A stretch of DNA of 58,000 bases, from NCBI GenBank assembly GCA_021776195.1, contig JAJFGK010000078.1:1-58000 (forward strand), in the 5' to 3' direction. The DNA comes from Kiloniellaceae bacterium (GTDB taxonomy: Bacteria; Pseudomonadota; Alphaproteobacteria; Kiloniellales; Kiloniellaceae). A model generated the notes under the pieces. It saw only the letters and a list, made by a program, of their open reading frames with translations. It did no database searches and was not told the origin of the DNA. The translations under genes and the position numbers were made by a program. Below are positions 39,811 through 47,028 of the stretch, piece by piece (within the stretch, counting starts at the first letter, position 1; the number at the start of each line of letters is the position of its first letter).

Positions 39811-39842
39811 CTGTAAAGATGCCTGTGGAATTACAGTTGACA
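39811..39842 (+). promoter_or_regulatory. Inverted repeat and -35-like sequence before CII-like gene
   Basis: CTGTAA (39811-39816) and TTACAG (39831-39836) form an inverted repeat, next to TTGACA (39837-39842). A regulator may act here; the matching -10 is not convincing. Confidence 0.35.
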
Positions 39843-39877
39843 TTTGCGAACAGCTACCACCAGGGGGTAGAGACCAA

Positions 39878-40342
39878 ATGAAGCCGCGCCGGCCCAACAC
39901 GCTCGAACACGCGCTTATCCAGGCGGCGTTTTTCCTAGAAGGCGTTGATGGAATCGTCGCGGTCACGGGCCGCAGCGCCACGACTTTTCGAGCCTGGGCC
40001 GATCCGGACCGGGACGATTGCGTGCCGCTGGCGCTGGCGGTGAAGATCGACCGGGCCTGCAAGGCTGCTTGCGGCGAAACGCCGATCCGAGATTTCTACG
40101 ACCGCCAGGTCTGCGATGTGGACGCGCCGGCGGAGACAATGCCGGTGCAGAGCCGTCTGCTGGAACTCCACATCGCGCTCGGCAAGCTTTCCGAGATGCT
40201 GTCGGCGGCGCCTGCGCCTAAACCAGCCAACGGGCCGCAGGTCACCCCGAACGAGGCCGCGCAGATCGCCGGCCAGATCGCCAGCGCGCGCGAGCAGTTG
40301 AACAAGATCGAGCAAGCGGTCGCGCAGGAGGTGGGCCGGTGA
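39878..40342 (+). CDS. CII-like phage regulatory protein
   Basis: A 154-residue protein. ALIQAAFFLEGVDGIVAVTG, RSATTFRAWADPDRDDCVPL and IRDFYDRQ resemble the CP76/CII regulators (PF06892), which have a DNA-binding helix-turn-helix and a helical tail for tetramer formation (residues 95-150 here). Position downstream of the Cro-like gene fits. Assignment is moderate. Confidence 0.6.
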   Translation: MKPRRPNTLEHALIQAAFFLEGVDGIVAVTGRSATTFRAWADPDRDDCVPLALAVKIDRACKAACGETPIRDFYDRQVCDVDAPAETMPVQSRLLELHIALGKLSEMLSAAPAPKPANGPQVTPNEAAQIAGQIASAREQLNKIEQAVAQEVGR

Positions 40343-40360
40343 TAGCCAAAGGACATTTTC

Positions 40361-40501
40361 ATGACCGACCCGAAACGCGACAAGCCGCTTCGCTGTGCGA
40401 CCTGCGGCAGCCGGCGTTGGGACAAGACCAAGACGCCGCTGGCCTGTGCGATCTGCGGTTCAATCGAGGCCCAGGAAAAGAGACGGGCCCCAATCCGCTA
40501 G
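40361..40501 (+). CDS. Small zinc-ribbon protein (46 aa)
   Basis: MTDPKRDKPLRCATCGSRRW, then ACAICGSIEAQEKRR. Two CxxC knuckles 16 residues apart make a compact zinc ribbon. The stop overlaps the convergent SWIM-protein stop by 3 bases. Too short for routine gene calling; codon use and Cys spacing support it. Confidence 0.6.
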   Translation: MTDPKRDKPLRCATCGSRRWDKTKTPLACAICGSIEAQEKRRAPIR

Positions 40502-40875
40502 CGCAAACCGTCGTCGTTCAAGACTCTGCCCAAGGCTTTCTTGCGGCTCGCCAGTTCCTTCTTGGCGGCGTAGAAGGCGGCCTGCGCACCACGCAGAGCC
40601 GCCAGTGCAGTCTCCACGTCGGTGCCGCGCATCATCTGCGGCAGGAAGCCGACAGCCTCGGCGTTGTCGCTGACCAACCGGGTCACGTCGCCGTCCATCA
40701 GCGCGAAGCGGTGCTTGCAGGGGATGCCCTTCCCCCCAGCCGGGCAGGTGCAACTAGCGGTCAGGAAAGTGTCGCGGCGTTCGAAGACGACGTCGTAGAG
40801 GTCGCCTTCCGAGCCCTCGACGACAAAGCCGAGGCGGTTGGGCAGGTTGTATCTGGCGGTGGTGTTGTCCGACAC
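40498..40875 (-). CDS. SWIM-type zinc finger protein
   Basis: A 125-residue protein from GTG 40875, preceded by CGGGAGGGGGATTTGACC. SCTCPAGGKGIPCKHRFALM is a CxCx(n)CxH SWIM zinc finger, a DNA- or protein-binding module. The C-terminal part is a Lys/Ala-rich helix. It is the only minus-strand gene within the early operon, flanked by plus-strand genes, so it has its own promoter. Confidence 0.75.
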   Translation of the reverse strand: MSDNTTARYNLPNRLGFVVEGSEGDLYDVVFERRDTFLTASCTCPAGGKGIPCKHRFALMDGDVTRLVSDNAEAVGFLPQMMRGTDVETALAALRGAQAAFYAAKKELASRKKALGRVLNDDGLR

Positions 40876-40893
40876 GGTCAAATCCCCCTCCCG

Positions 40894-41127
40894 TTGATCG
40901 CGACAGTCTGGCAGCAACGCGGGCGCGAGTCGAGAGCCCACGGCACTGTCGTCGTCATCAAGAAAACCGGCAACGTCGGCAAGTCGACGGATCTGATCGA
41001 TTGGCTGATCCGCCAGATCCAAAGCCCATTCATGCGGGGTAGGGGTCAGAGGACAGAGGACAGGGATCAGAGGACAGGGGAGCCCGGCAGGCGGCCGCCC
41101 GCCGGCGCCCAAGGGCCCCACCCATGA
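40894..41127 (+). CDS. Possible small protein (77 aa, TTG start)
   Basis: VVVIKKTGNVGKSTDLIDWL and IRQIQSPFMRGRG look coding, and the stop overlaps the next start (ATGA), like other genes of this operon. The TTG start is poor and the C-terminus is encoded by an A/G-rich repeat (41048-41083). The frame also runs antisense through the SWIM gene, so the start is uncertain. Confidence 0.35.
   Translation: MIATVWQQRGRESRAHGTVVVIKKTGNVGKSTDLIDWLIRQIQSPFMRGRGQRTEDRDQRTGEPGRRPPAGAQGPHP
41048..41083 (+). repeat. A/G-rich direct repeat family R
   Basis: GGTCAGAGGACAGAGGACAG followed by GGATCAGAGGACAGGG. Similar runs of (GT)CAGAGGACAGA units occur at 41644-41672, 46256-46292 and 48662-48698, always at a gene junction. 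Confidence 0.7.
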
Positions 41128-41648
41128 CCGGGACCCTGCTCAACCATGCCATGGCGGTGGCGCGGCGGGAGGGCGTCGAGACTCCGGTCCTGGCCATCGC
41201 CAAGCTGGCCAACTGCTCGACCAGCACGGCCAGCGCGGCGCGCCAGGCGGTTGAGCTGGAGCAGGGCGCGCGCCAGCCCTGGGCGGCGCCGCCCGAGGGC
41301 CGGCCCGGCTCGAAGCGGGCCCGGATCATGGCCCTGCTGGACGCGCGGGGCGGCGGCGCCGACGTCATCGACGTCGCCGAGGTCGAGCGGATCGCCCGGG
41401 AGACAGAGACCCACAAGAGCTACGTCTTCAACGTGCGGCATGCCTGGCGCGGCCTGCGCGGCCTCGCGACCTGGGAAGGTCGGCGCGCCGAGACGGTCAA
41501 GCCGGAGAACGAGCAGCCGGTCGAGCGGGTGGCGCGGCGCTGCCTGGGCTGCGGTGACTCCTTCAACGCCAAGGGGCGGCTCAACCGCCTGTGCCGGCCA
41601 TGCGACCGCGATATCGCGAGCCTGCAGGGGTTCATGGGGGCCAGATGA
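41124..41648 (+). CDS. Regulator-like protein with C-terminal zinc ribbon
   Basis: A 174-residue protein. Residues 20-45 (VLAIAKLANCSTSTASAARQ) suggest a helix-turn-helix, the middle holds a second helical domain (DVAEVERIARETETHKSYVF), and the end has CLGCGDSFNAKGRLNRLCRP then C, a zinc ribbon with CxxC and CxxC spacing. It probably binds DNA. The stop overlaps the next gene start by ATGA. Confidence 0.6.
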   Translation: MTGTLLNHAMAVARREGVETPVLAIAKLANCSTSTASAARQAVELEQGARQPWAAPPEGRPGSKRARIMALLDARGGGADVIDVAEVERIARETETHKSYVFNVRHAWRGLRGLATWEGRRAETVKPENEQPVERVARRCLGCGDSFNAKGRLNRLCRPCDRDIASLQGFMGAR

Positions 41649-42202
41649 CAGAGGTCAGGGATCAGAGGACAGATAGCGGCGGCGGCCCAAGCGGGGCCGA
41701 AACGCCCGGGTGGCTGCGCACGCGCGGCTTTGTGGCGGGGGTGCTGGACAAGACCCTGGACGACAATCCCTATCCCGCCGACAGCCCGCAGGCCCTGGTC
41801 TGGGCCGACGGCTGGCTCGTGAAACGCAACCCTGTTTCACGGGAAGCCGTTTCATGCGGGAAGGCCCCGCCGCGCTATTGGACCGACAGCGAGGTCGCCT
41901 TTTTGGCCTGGGGCGAGTCCTGGGGAATGAGCAACCCCGAGATGGGCCAGGCCCTGCGCCGCAACGCCGCCACGGTGCGGCTGAAAAGGTATCGGCTGCG
42001 GCGAAAGGCAGAGAAATCCAACACCCCCGGATCGGCGTCCGGGGCAGGTTCCCGTCAATCCAATCCAAACACCGGCCCCGATCAGACTGCCTCAGCGTCC
42101 GCGCGCGGGGGGCCGGTGGCGCGTGCGGACCGGCTTCTCCCCGGAAGCCTCCCTGTGACCTCGCCCGGGCGGGCAGACGGCCCGCCCGGGTCTTTTTCGT
42201 GA
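41645..42202 (+). CDS. Myb/GcrA-like DNA-binding protein with RMF-like motif
   Basis: A 185-residue protein. Residues 40-55 (DDNPYPADSPQALVWADGWL) match the ribosome modulation factor pattern often fused to phage regulators. Residues 76-120 (RYWTDSEVAFLAWGESWGMS, NPEMGQALRRNAATVRLKRY) are a Myb/GcrA-like helix-turn-helix. The first residues (MTEVRDQRTDSG) come from repeat family R, and the 3' end contains both a P repeat and a terminator hairpin. Confidence 0.65.
   Translation: MTEVRDQRTDSGGGPSGAETPGWLRTRGFVAGVLDKTLDDNPYPADSPQALVWADGWLVKRNPVSREAVSCGKAPPRYWTDSEVAFLAWGESWGMSNPEMGQALRRNAATVRLKRYRLRRKAEKSNTPGSASGAGSRQSNPNTGPDQTASASARGGPVARADRLLPGSLPVTSPGRADGPPGSFS
42024..42048 (+). repeat. Palindromic repeat family P inside coding sequence
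   Basis: CCCCCGGATCGGCGTCCGGG then GCAGG, inserted in frame near the 3' end of the Myb/GcrA-like gene (encodes GSASGAG). Confidence 0.7.
42164..42197 (+). terminator. Strong hairpin terminator in 3' end of coding sequence
   Basis: CCCGGGCGGGC-AGACG-GCCCGCCCGGG, a perfect 11-bp stem followed by TCTTTTT. It lies within the last codons of the gene at 41645, so genes downstream depend on read-through, antitermination or a new promoter. Confidence 0.7.
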
Positions 42203-42211
42203 GGAGAAACC

Positions 42212-42607
42212 ATGAGCGAGAATGACGACCGTCAGACGGACGCCCGCCAGACCGATGACCGCTATGCCCTGCGGAGCTTCGCCGGCTTCTTGGAGCAGGT
42301 CGAGGACGGGCAGCTTCACCACGACCTGACCGAAGCCTACCGCGAGATCGTTCGGGAAATGAGCGACCAGGCGGAGATGGTCGGCGGCAAGGCCACGGGC
42401 AAGATCACCGTCGCACTGGACCTCAAGTGCGAGGGCGGCGTGGTCGAGTGCAAGGGCGAAATCAAGCTGAAGCGCCCGGAGAAGCCGCGCGGGCGATCGA
42501 TCTTCTGGACCACCCAGGACGACTACCTGACCCGGCAGAACCCGCGCCAGGGAAAGCTGTTCAAGGACGTGAAGGCCGCCGAGGCGGAGGCCGCCCGCGA
42601 GGCCTGA
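42212..42607 (+). CDS. Conserved phage protein upstream of DUF2303
   Basis: A 131-residue protein. KATGKITVALDLKCEGGVVE and RGRSIFWTTQDDYLTRQNPR define a family that, from memory, regularly precedes DUF2303 genes in alphaproteobacterial phages. Start ATG 42212 follows GAGGAGAAACC. Mostly beta in the middle, helical at both ends. Function unknown. Confidence 0.72.
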   Translation: MSENDDRQTDARQTDDRYALRSFAGFLEQVEDGQLHHDLTEAYREIVREMSDQAEMVGGKATGKITVALDLKCEGGVVECKGEIKLKRPEKPRGRSIFWTTQDDYLTRQNPRQGKLFKDVKAAEAEAAREA

Positions 42608-42708
42608 CCCGGCGGGCATTTCGCCCGCATGGCCCCTGAAGGCCCGACCCCGAGAAGACCCAACAAGAAAGCCAACCCAGAGAGAAAGACGGAAAGGACA
42701 CGCAGACC

Positions 42709-43785
42709 ATGCCTGCACGAGGAACCAACGCCACCACGAGCCCCGACCCCGAGGCCCTGCTTGAGCCCATCGGCAGCGACGCCGACGCCATGCGCGCGGT
42801 GATGGAGGAATACCACCAGCCGACGGTGAAGCAGTTGACCTCCGCCGCGAGCCAGGGGCAGGTCGACGCCTCGGTCCTGCTGCTGCCCAAGGGCATGGCG
42901 GCGGTGAGCGTCAAGCCCTTCATGGACCCCTGGCGGACCCAGCCCGAGCGTCGCGAGGGCACCGCGGCCATGACGGACCTGGCCTCCTTCATCGCTCACG
43001 CGAAGCGCAACAAGGACGAGGCCTCGGCGCTCTTCGCCGAAGGGGCCGGCATGAGTGCGCGACTGCTGGCGATCTACGACTATCACCTGATCGCCGGGCC
43101 GCAGGCGATAACCTATGGCACCAAGGACGGCGTGCAGGCAGTGGAGCGGGAAACGGACAACCCGGCGCGCTGGTGCGGGCACCGCTGCGGCTACGACTTC
43201 CCGATGTCCGACGAATGGCGCGCCTGGTTCGGCCAGTCGGGCGAGAAGATGGGCCAAGCCGACTTCGCCGCCTTCCTCGAGGAACATATCGCCGACCTGA
43301 TCCCGCCTCCAAACGCGAAGGATCTGGAAAAGACCAACGCGGCGAAGATCGCCAAGCACTACGGCGCCATCGGCGGGCCGGACAAGCTGATGGCCGTGGC
43401 GCGCGGCTTGAAGGTGACCTCGACCGAAAAGGTCGAACAGTCGCAGAACCTGCAGACCGGCGAGATCCAGGTGACCTACAGCCAGGACCACGGCGACGGC
43501 AAGGTGAAGGTGCCGGGGCTGTTCTTCATCGTCATCCCGGTGTTCCAGAACGGCACCGCCTACCGGATCGCGGTGCGCCTGCGCTACCGGTTGAGCCAGG
43601 GCGCGGTCATCTGGTTCTTCGAGCTCTACCGCGCCGACCTGGTCTTCCGCGACGCCTTCCAGGCGGACTGCGCGAAGGCGGCCCAGGAGACCGGCCTGCC
43701 GCTGTTCTACGGCAAGCCGGAGGCGGTTGCCGTGGTCGCTGGCCGTCAGGAAGGCCGCGTCATGTGGGAATCAACGCCGCGCTGA
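42709..43785 (+). CDS. DUF2303 family protein (YfdQ-like)
   Basis: A 358-residue protein. VSVKPFMDPWRTQPERREGT, FIAHAKRNKDEAS, LLAIYDYH and LFFIVIPVFQNGTAYRIAVR are typical DUF2303 segments. Members are early phage proteins of unknown activity, common beside recombination and replication genes. Length is slightly above the usual 270-300 residues. Start ATG 42709 after GGAAAGGACACGCAGACC. Confidence 0.88.
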   Translation: MPARGTNATTSPDPEALLEPIGSDADAMRAVMEEYHQPTVKQLTSAASQGQVDASVLLLPKGMAAVSVKPFMDPWRTQPERREGTAAMTDLASFIAHAKRNKDEASALFAEGAGMSARLLAIYDYHLIAGPQAITYGTKDGVQAVERETDNPARWCGHRCGYDFPMSDEWRAWFGQSGEKMGQADFAAFLEEHIADLIPPPNAKDLEKTNAAKIAKHYGAIGGPDKLMAVARGLKVTSTEKVEQSQNLQTGEIQVTYSQDHGDGKVKVPGLFFIVIPVFQNGTAYRIAVRLRYRLSQGAVIWFFELYRADLVFRDAFQADCAKAAQETGLPLFYGKPEAVAVVAGRQEGRVMWESTPR

Positions 43786-43801
43786 GGGAGGTGACGCAGC
43801 C

Positions 43802-44659
43802 ATGGCGAGGAAGAAATCCAAGGGTTGGCCGGCCGGTGACGTCGTCTGGCTGATGGCGGCCACCAAGCGTGGCGCGACGACCGCGGAGATCGTTGCGCAT
43901 CTGGGCCGGGACAGGAGCGATATAATCAGTAAACGCTACCGGATGCGGCAGGCCGCTGCGGTGGTTCGAAACGCGCCGCAGGACGACCAGTCCGGTCCGC
44001 TCTATGCCTATGTGGACAGCACGGACGTCGCCTGGTGGGCCATCAAATGCGGCGGCTGCAGCCGGCAGGAACGCCGCTTGTGGTTCGCCAAGGCGACGCC
44101 GGACTCGCTGCGCACTTACTTCACAAAGGCCGGTTGGAAGATCGAGGTCGGTCTGGGAGCCGGCGCCGCGAAGGCGGCCTGTCTGGCCTGTCAAACGCAC
44201 CCGCCGGCGAAGAAAAGCCAAGAGGACGAGGAGAAAGGAGCCCCAACTATGGCGGCCAACAAATCCGCGCAGGCGGGTGTGCCAATCCCAGACGGCGGGC
44301 CCGCGCAAGCGGCCCTGCCAATTCCGGACGGGGGGCCAAGATCAGACGGGGGCCCAAGCTCAGACGGGGGCAGGGAGCCTTCGCGGGTCATCCTGCGCAA
44401 GGTCTTCCAGGTTCTGGAGGACGTCTACGACGAAGAGAACCACTGCTACCGCGAGGGCTCCAGCGATGCCCAGGTGGCGGCGGACCTGGACGTCGCCGAG
44501 GCCTTCGTCCGCAAGATCCGGGAGGAGTCCTTCGGCCCGATCAAGCCGCCCAGCGCTGTCGTGGCCCTGGGTCATGACCTGTCGGCGGTGCGGGTCCTGC
44601 TGGAGGAGATCGAGTGCAAGTACCAGGCCCTCGCCCTCAGCCACACGAACGGGAAATGA
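43802..44659 (+). CDS. Two-part DNA-binding-like protein with zinc ribbon
   Basis: A 285-residue protein. N-terminal residues 1-50 (WLMAATKRGATTAEIVAHLG) resemble a GcrA/Myb-like helix-turn-helix; residues 75-130 hold CGGCSRQ and CLACQ, a possible zinc ribbon. After a Gly/Pro/Asp tandem-repeat linker (PIPDGGPAQ repeated) comes a helical domain (VILRKVFQVLEDVYDEENHC, DLDVAEAFVRKIREESFG). An internal ATG at 44249 with GAAAGGAGCC upstream may start the C-terminal part separately. Confidence 0.6.
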   Translation: MARKKSKGWPAGDVVWLMAATKRGATTAEIVAHLGRDRSDIISKRYRMRQAAAVVRNAPQDDQSGPLYAYVDSTDVAWWAIKCGGCSRQERRLWFAKATPDSLRTYFTKAGWKIEVGLGAGAAKAACLACQTHPPAKKSQEDEEKGAPTMAANKSAQAGVPIPDGGPAQAALPIPDGGPRSDGGPSSDGGREPSRVILRKVFQVLEDVYDEENHCYREGSSDAQVAADLDVAEAFVRKIREESFGPIKPPSAVVALGHDLSAVRVLLEEIECKYQALALSHTNGK

Positions 44660-44681
44660 GGGCAGAGAAAGGAACGTGGTC

Positions 44682-45389
44682 ATGGAAGACTTAGGTTTCA
44701 CCTTTTCGCAGTTGCGGACCGCAACGCGGTCGAAGCTCCCACAAATAGAAGGGTTGGTGGGGTCTTGGGGGTTGGCCCAGTGGTGCAATTCGCTGACGGC
44801 GCAGGTCGGGCGTCTGGCGGCCTCGATCGAGAGGGAGGCGCGCGGACGGCCCGACCACGAAGCCGTCGCGCTGTCCGCCTTCGCCGCGGCGGTGGTTCAT
44901 TTGGACGTGCTGGCCGAGGTGGCCCAGGTGAACCTGGGGCGGGCGACCTTCCTCAAGTTCAACGAGGTCAGCGTTCGGGTCGGCTGCGACGTCCGCCTGG
45001 TCGGCCGGCCCGAGGATCTGGCTTTCTCGAGCCTGCGGCATGCCAACAAGGCGCGCCTGCCGCTGTTCAAGAACGCCCAGGGCGGCCCGGCCCACAGCGA
45101 ACCGGACGGGTCCGACTGGTGCCGGGCCCAGTGGTGCAACGCGGTCACCGGGGAGCTGGGCGAGGCGGCGAACCTGATCAAGAAAATCGAGCGCGGCGAC
45201 TTCTCGCTGGACGAGGCGCGCGACGACCTGGGCCGCGAGCTGGCGGACATCATGGGCTACCTGGACATCATGGCCTTCCGGTTCGGCATCGACCTGGGTG
45301 CGGTAGCCGGGGCGGCCAGCCTCGAAATGGGCGCGCTGCGTGGGCTCTATGTCGAGGCGCCGGTGGGTCTCGGGCGGGCCTTCGCGTGA
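44682..45389 (+). CDS. MazG-like nucleotide pyrophosphohydrolase with internal duplication
   Basis: A 235-residue protein. Residues 105-235 carry WCNAVTGELGEAANLIKKIE and LGRELADIMGYLDIMAFRFG, the E..E...E..D metal site of all-alpha NTP pyrophosphatases. Residues 1-104 repeat the same order of elements (TFSQLRTATRSKLP versus AFSSLRHANKARLP; WGLAQWCNSLT versus CRAQWCNAVT), but the acidic site is lost. The active copy would degrade selected dNTPs or alarmones. Confidence 0.75.
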   Translation: MEDLGFTFSQLRTATRSKLPQIEGLVGSWGLAQWCNSLTAQVGRLAASIEREARGRPDHEAVALSAFAAAVVHLDVLAEVAQVNLGRATFLKFNEVSVRVGCDVRLVGRPEDLAFSSLRHANKARLPLFKNAQGGPAHSEPDGSDWCRAQWCNAVTGELGEAANLIKKIERGDFSLDEARDDLGRELADIMGYLDIMAFRFGIDLGAVAGAASLEMGALRGLYVEAPVGLGRAFA

Positions 45390-45559
45390 CCCGCCAGCCA
45401 AACCAGCGGGGCGAACTGGTCGCAGTGGTGCAGATGATCCCGCACGGCCAGGCCTGGGAGCGCCACGGCGCCGGGTGGGTCGTGGTCGACGACCTGCAGG
45501 GCGTCTGTCACCACGGTTTCCATTCGGTCTTGATGGAAAAGCGGGATGAGGGGGAGTGA
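45386..45559 (+). CDS. Small protein (57 aa)
   Basis: GTG start at 45386 overlaps the MazG-like stop. RGELVAVVQMIPHGQAWERH and GWVVVDDLQGVCHHGFHSVL have the look of a small beta-barrel. It is coupled to both neighbours. Function unknown. Confidence 0.55.
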   Translation: MTRQPNQRGELVAVVQMIPHGQAWERHGAGWVVVDDLQGVCHHGFHSVLMEKRDEGE

Positions 45560-45561
45560 CC

Positions 45562-46023
45562 ATGAGCGCAGAGAACGACACCGACCTGCCGGCGTCGCTG
45601 GCCGATCTGATCATGGACAATCATCCGGAAGCCGAAGAGATCGAGGCGTTTTGCGCACGACTGGGTTTGGCCTGCGCCAGGGAGAGCAACGCCACCGAAA
45701 AACTGATCGAGCAGCTTTGCCTGCTGGGCCAGGAGCGGCGGGTGGTGGAGTTGCTGCCGGCCTTGGCGGCCCTGGTCGCCTGGGTGATCGAGAAAATTGC
45801 CGCTCACGACGGCGAATTGAAGGCCCAGGCGGCGATGGTCTTCGTCGTGCGGTACTTGGATTTTGTGCGCATGACGTCGATGTCCGGGGAACTGGACGCA
45901 TTGGTTGGCCCTCTTTCGGTCGCCGGGCTGCCGGAAAGCGATCCGGCGCCTGGGGACCACGACACGGGCGGGCGTGATCCGGACGAGATCCCCACCACGC
46001 CGGGCGGGAAGACCCTGCAATGA
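45562..46023 (+). CDS. Hypothetical helical protein
   Basis: A 153-residue protein, ATG 45562 after GAGGGGGAGTGACC (GTG 45556 is an alternative). It is helical and Leu/Ala-rich (EKLIEQLCLLGQERRVVELL, PALAALVAWVIEKIAAH) with an acidic disordered tail. The stop overlaps the next start (ATGA). No family recognised. Confidence 0.6.
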   Translation: MSAENDTDLPASLADLIMDNHPEAEEIEAFCARLGLACARESNATEKLIEQLCLLGQERRVVELLPALAALVAWVIEKIAAHDGELKAQAAMVFVVRYLDFVRMTSMSGELDALVGPLSVAGLPESDPAPGDHDTGGRDPDEIPTTPGGKTLQ

Positions 46024-46307
46024 GCGATTTGGACGATGGCCCGGCGGAGTCCCGGCTGGTGACCGGCGCGGTGCGCGAACGCTGGACGCCGTCCCTGGCG
46101 GTCGGGCGATTGCCCCATCCTCCCAGACCCGGCCACCCGGCCGCGGCGCCGGACTGGTCGGTCACCCTCGAGGTCGGCGGCGGCATCGGCCCGGTCATCG
46201 TCCTGGCGCGCGACAAGGCCCATGCGCTGTCGAAGGCGCTGTTGCGGGAGGCGGGGGGTCAGAAGACAGAGGTCAGACGACAGGGGACAGAAAGGGTGGC
46301 GAAATGA
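46020..46307 (+). CDS. Hypothetical protein
   Basis: A 95-residue protein with a Pro-rich centre and an alpha-beta C-terminal part (IGPVIVLARDKAHALSKALL). The last 15 residues (GQKTEVRRQGTERVAK) are translated from repeat family R. Coupled by ATGA on both sides. Confidence 0.55.
   Translation: MSDLDDGPAESRLVTGAVRERWTPSLAVGRLPHPPRPGHPAAAPDWSVTLEVGGGIGPVIVLARDKAHALSKALLREAGGQKTEVRRQGTERVAK
46256..46292 (+). repeat. A/G-rich repeat family R at gene junction
   Basis: GGGGTCAGAAGACAGAGGTC followed by AGACGACAGGGGACAG. It forms the 3' end of the gene at 46020. Confidence 0.7.
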
Positions 46308-46522
46308 GCGAGGTTTTCCTGCGGGTGCGGCGCGCGTCGGACGGCTGGATCGTCACCGAACTGCCGGACAGCCTCGATTGCGACGACAGCGGCGTGAGCC
46401 ATATCGCGACGGACAGCGAGGAGGCCACGAAGGTCTTCGGGGGCATTCTCGCGCGCCTGGAGGGCGGTGGTCAGAACTCAGGCGACAGAGCAAAGAAGGC
46501 AGAAGGGGCGGCGCGGCCATGA
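46304..46522 (+). CDS. Small hypothetical protein
   Basis: A 72-residue protein: MSEVFLRVRRASDGWIVTEL, SEEATKVFGGILARL. It resembles small ferredoxin-like phage proteins of unknown role. A degenerate R-type tail encodes the C-terminus. ATGA overlap with the next gene. Confidence 0.55.
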   Translation: MSEVFLRVRRASDGWIVTELPDSLDCDDSGVSHIATDSEEATKVFGGILARLEGGGQNSGDRAKKAEGAARP

Positions 46523-47028
46523 TCTGGCGCCTGTCCAATCGCGCCGACCCGCTCGCCCGGGCGCTCGCCGACCGGCACTACAACCGGCAGAAGCCGGGCA
46601 CGCCGCAGTTCGTGCCGCCGGGACGCTGCATTGTCCTGCTGGCCGCCGACGAGACAGCCCTTTGGGTCTCCTCCTGGCCCTTTGCCGCCTATGTCAAGCA
46701 TGCCTGGCCCGGCGCCTGGATCTGTTCATGCTTTCGGCGCGAAGGCGGTGCGTTGCTGGCAAGCGACCTGATCAAGCAGGCGGTCGCGGCCACGCGGGCG
46801 ATCTGGGGGGCTGCTCCGGCCCTTGGTTTCATCACCTTCGTGGACCGGGCCAAGACCCGCCCCAAACGCGACCCGGGGTACTGCTACCAGATGGCGGGCT
46901 GGGCCCCATGCGGACGGACCAAGGGCGGGCTCTATGCCCAGCAGCTGCTACCGGATCTGATGCCTGCGCCTGAGCCCCCGCACGGTGCGCAGGGCTCTCT
47001 ATTTCCTGGAGGGCGTGTCCATGCCTGA
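46519..47028 (+). CDS. GNAT-like protein, possible Mom-type DNA modification enzyme
   Basis: A 169-residue protein. ADRHYNRQKPGTPQFVPPGR, ALWVSSWPFAAYVKHAWPGA, LGFITFVDRAKTRPKRDPGY and CYQMAGW give an acyltransferase-like pattern seen in phage proteins related to Mu Mom. Mom modifies adenines in phage DNA to resist restriction. Immediate linkage to two DNA methyltransferases supports a DNA-modification role. Family assignment is from memory and moderate. Confidence 0.5.
   Translation: MIWRLSNRADPLARALADRHYNRQKPGTPQFVPPGRCIVLLAADETALWVSSWPFAAYVKHAWPGAWICSCFRREGGALLASDLIKQAVAATRAIWGAAPALGFITFVDRAKTRPKRDPGYCYQMAGWAPCGRTKGGLYAQQLLPDLMPAPEPPHGAQGSLFPGGRVHA

Noticed and set aside
40339..41127. Single 262-codon plus-strand gene
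   Set aside because: Most of it is antisense to the SWIM zinc-finger gene and overlaps the zinc-ribbon gene in another frame. Only the 3' part (from 40894) might be real.
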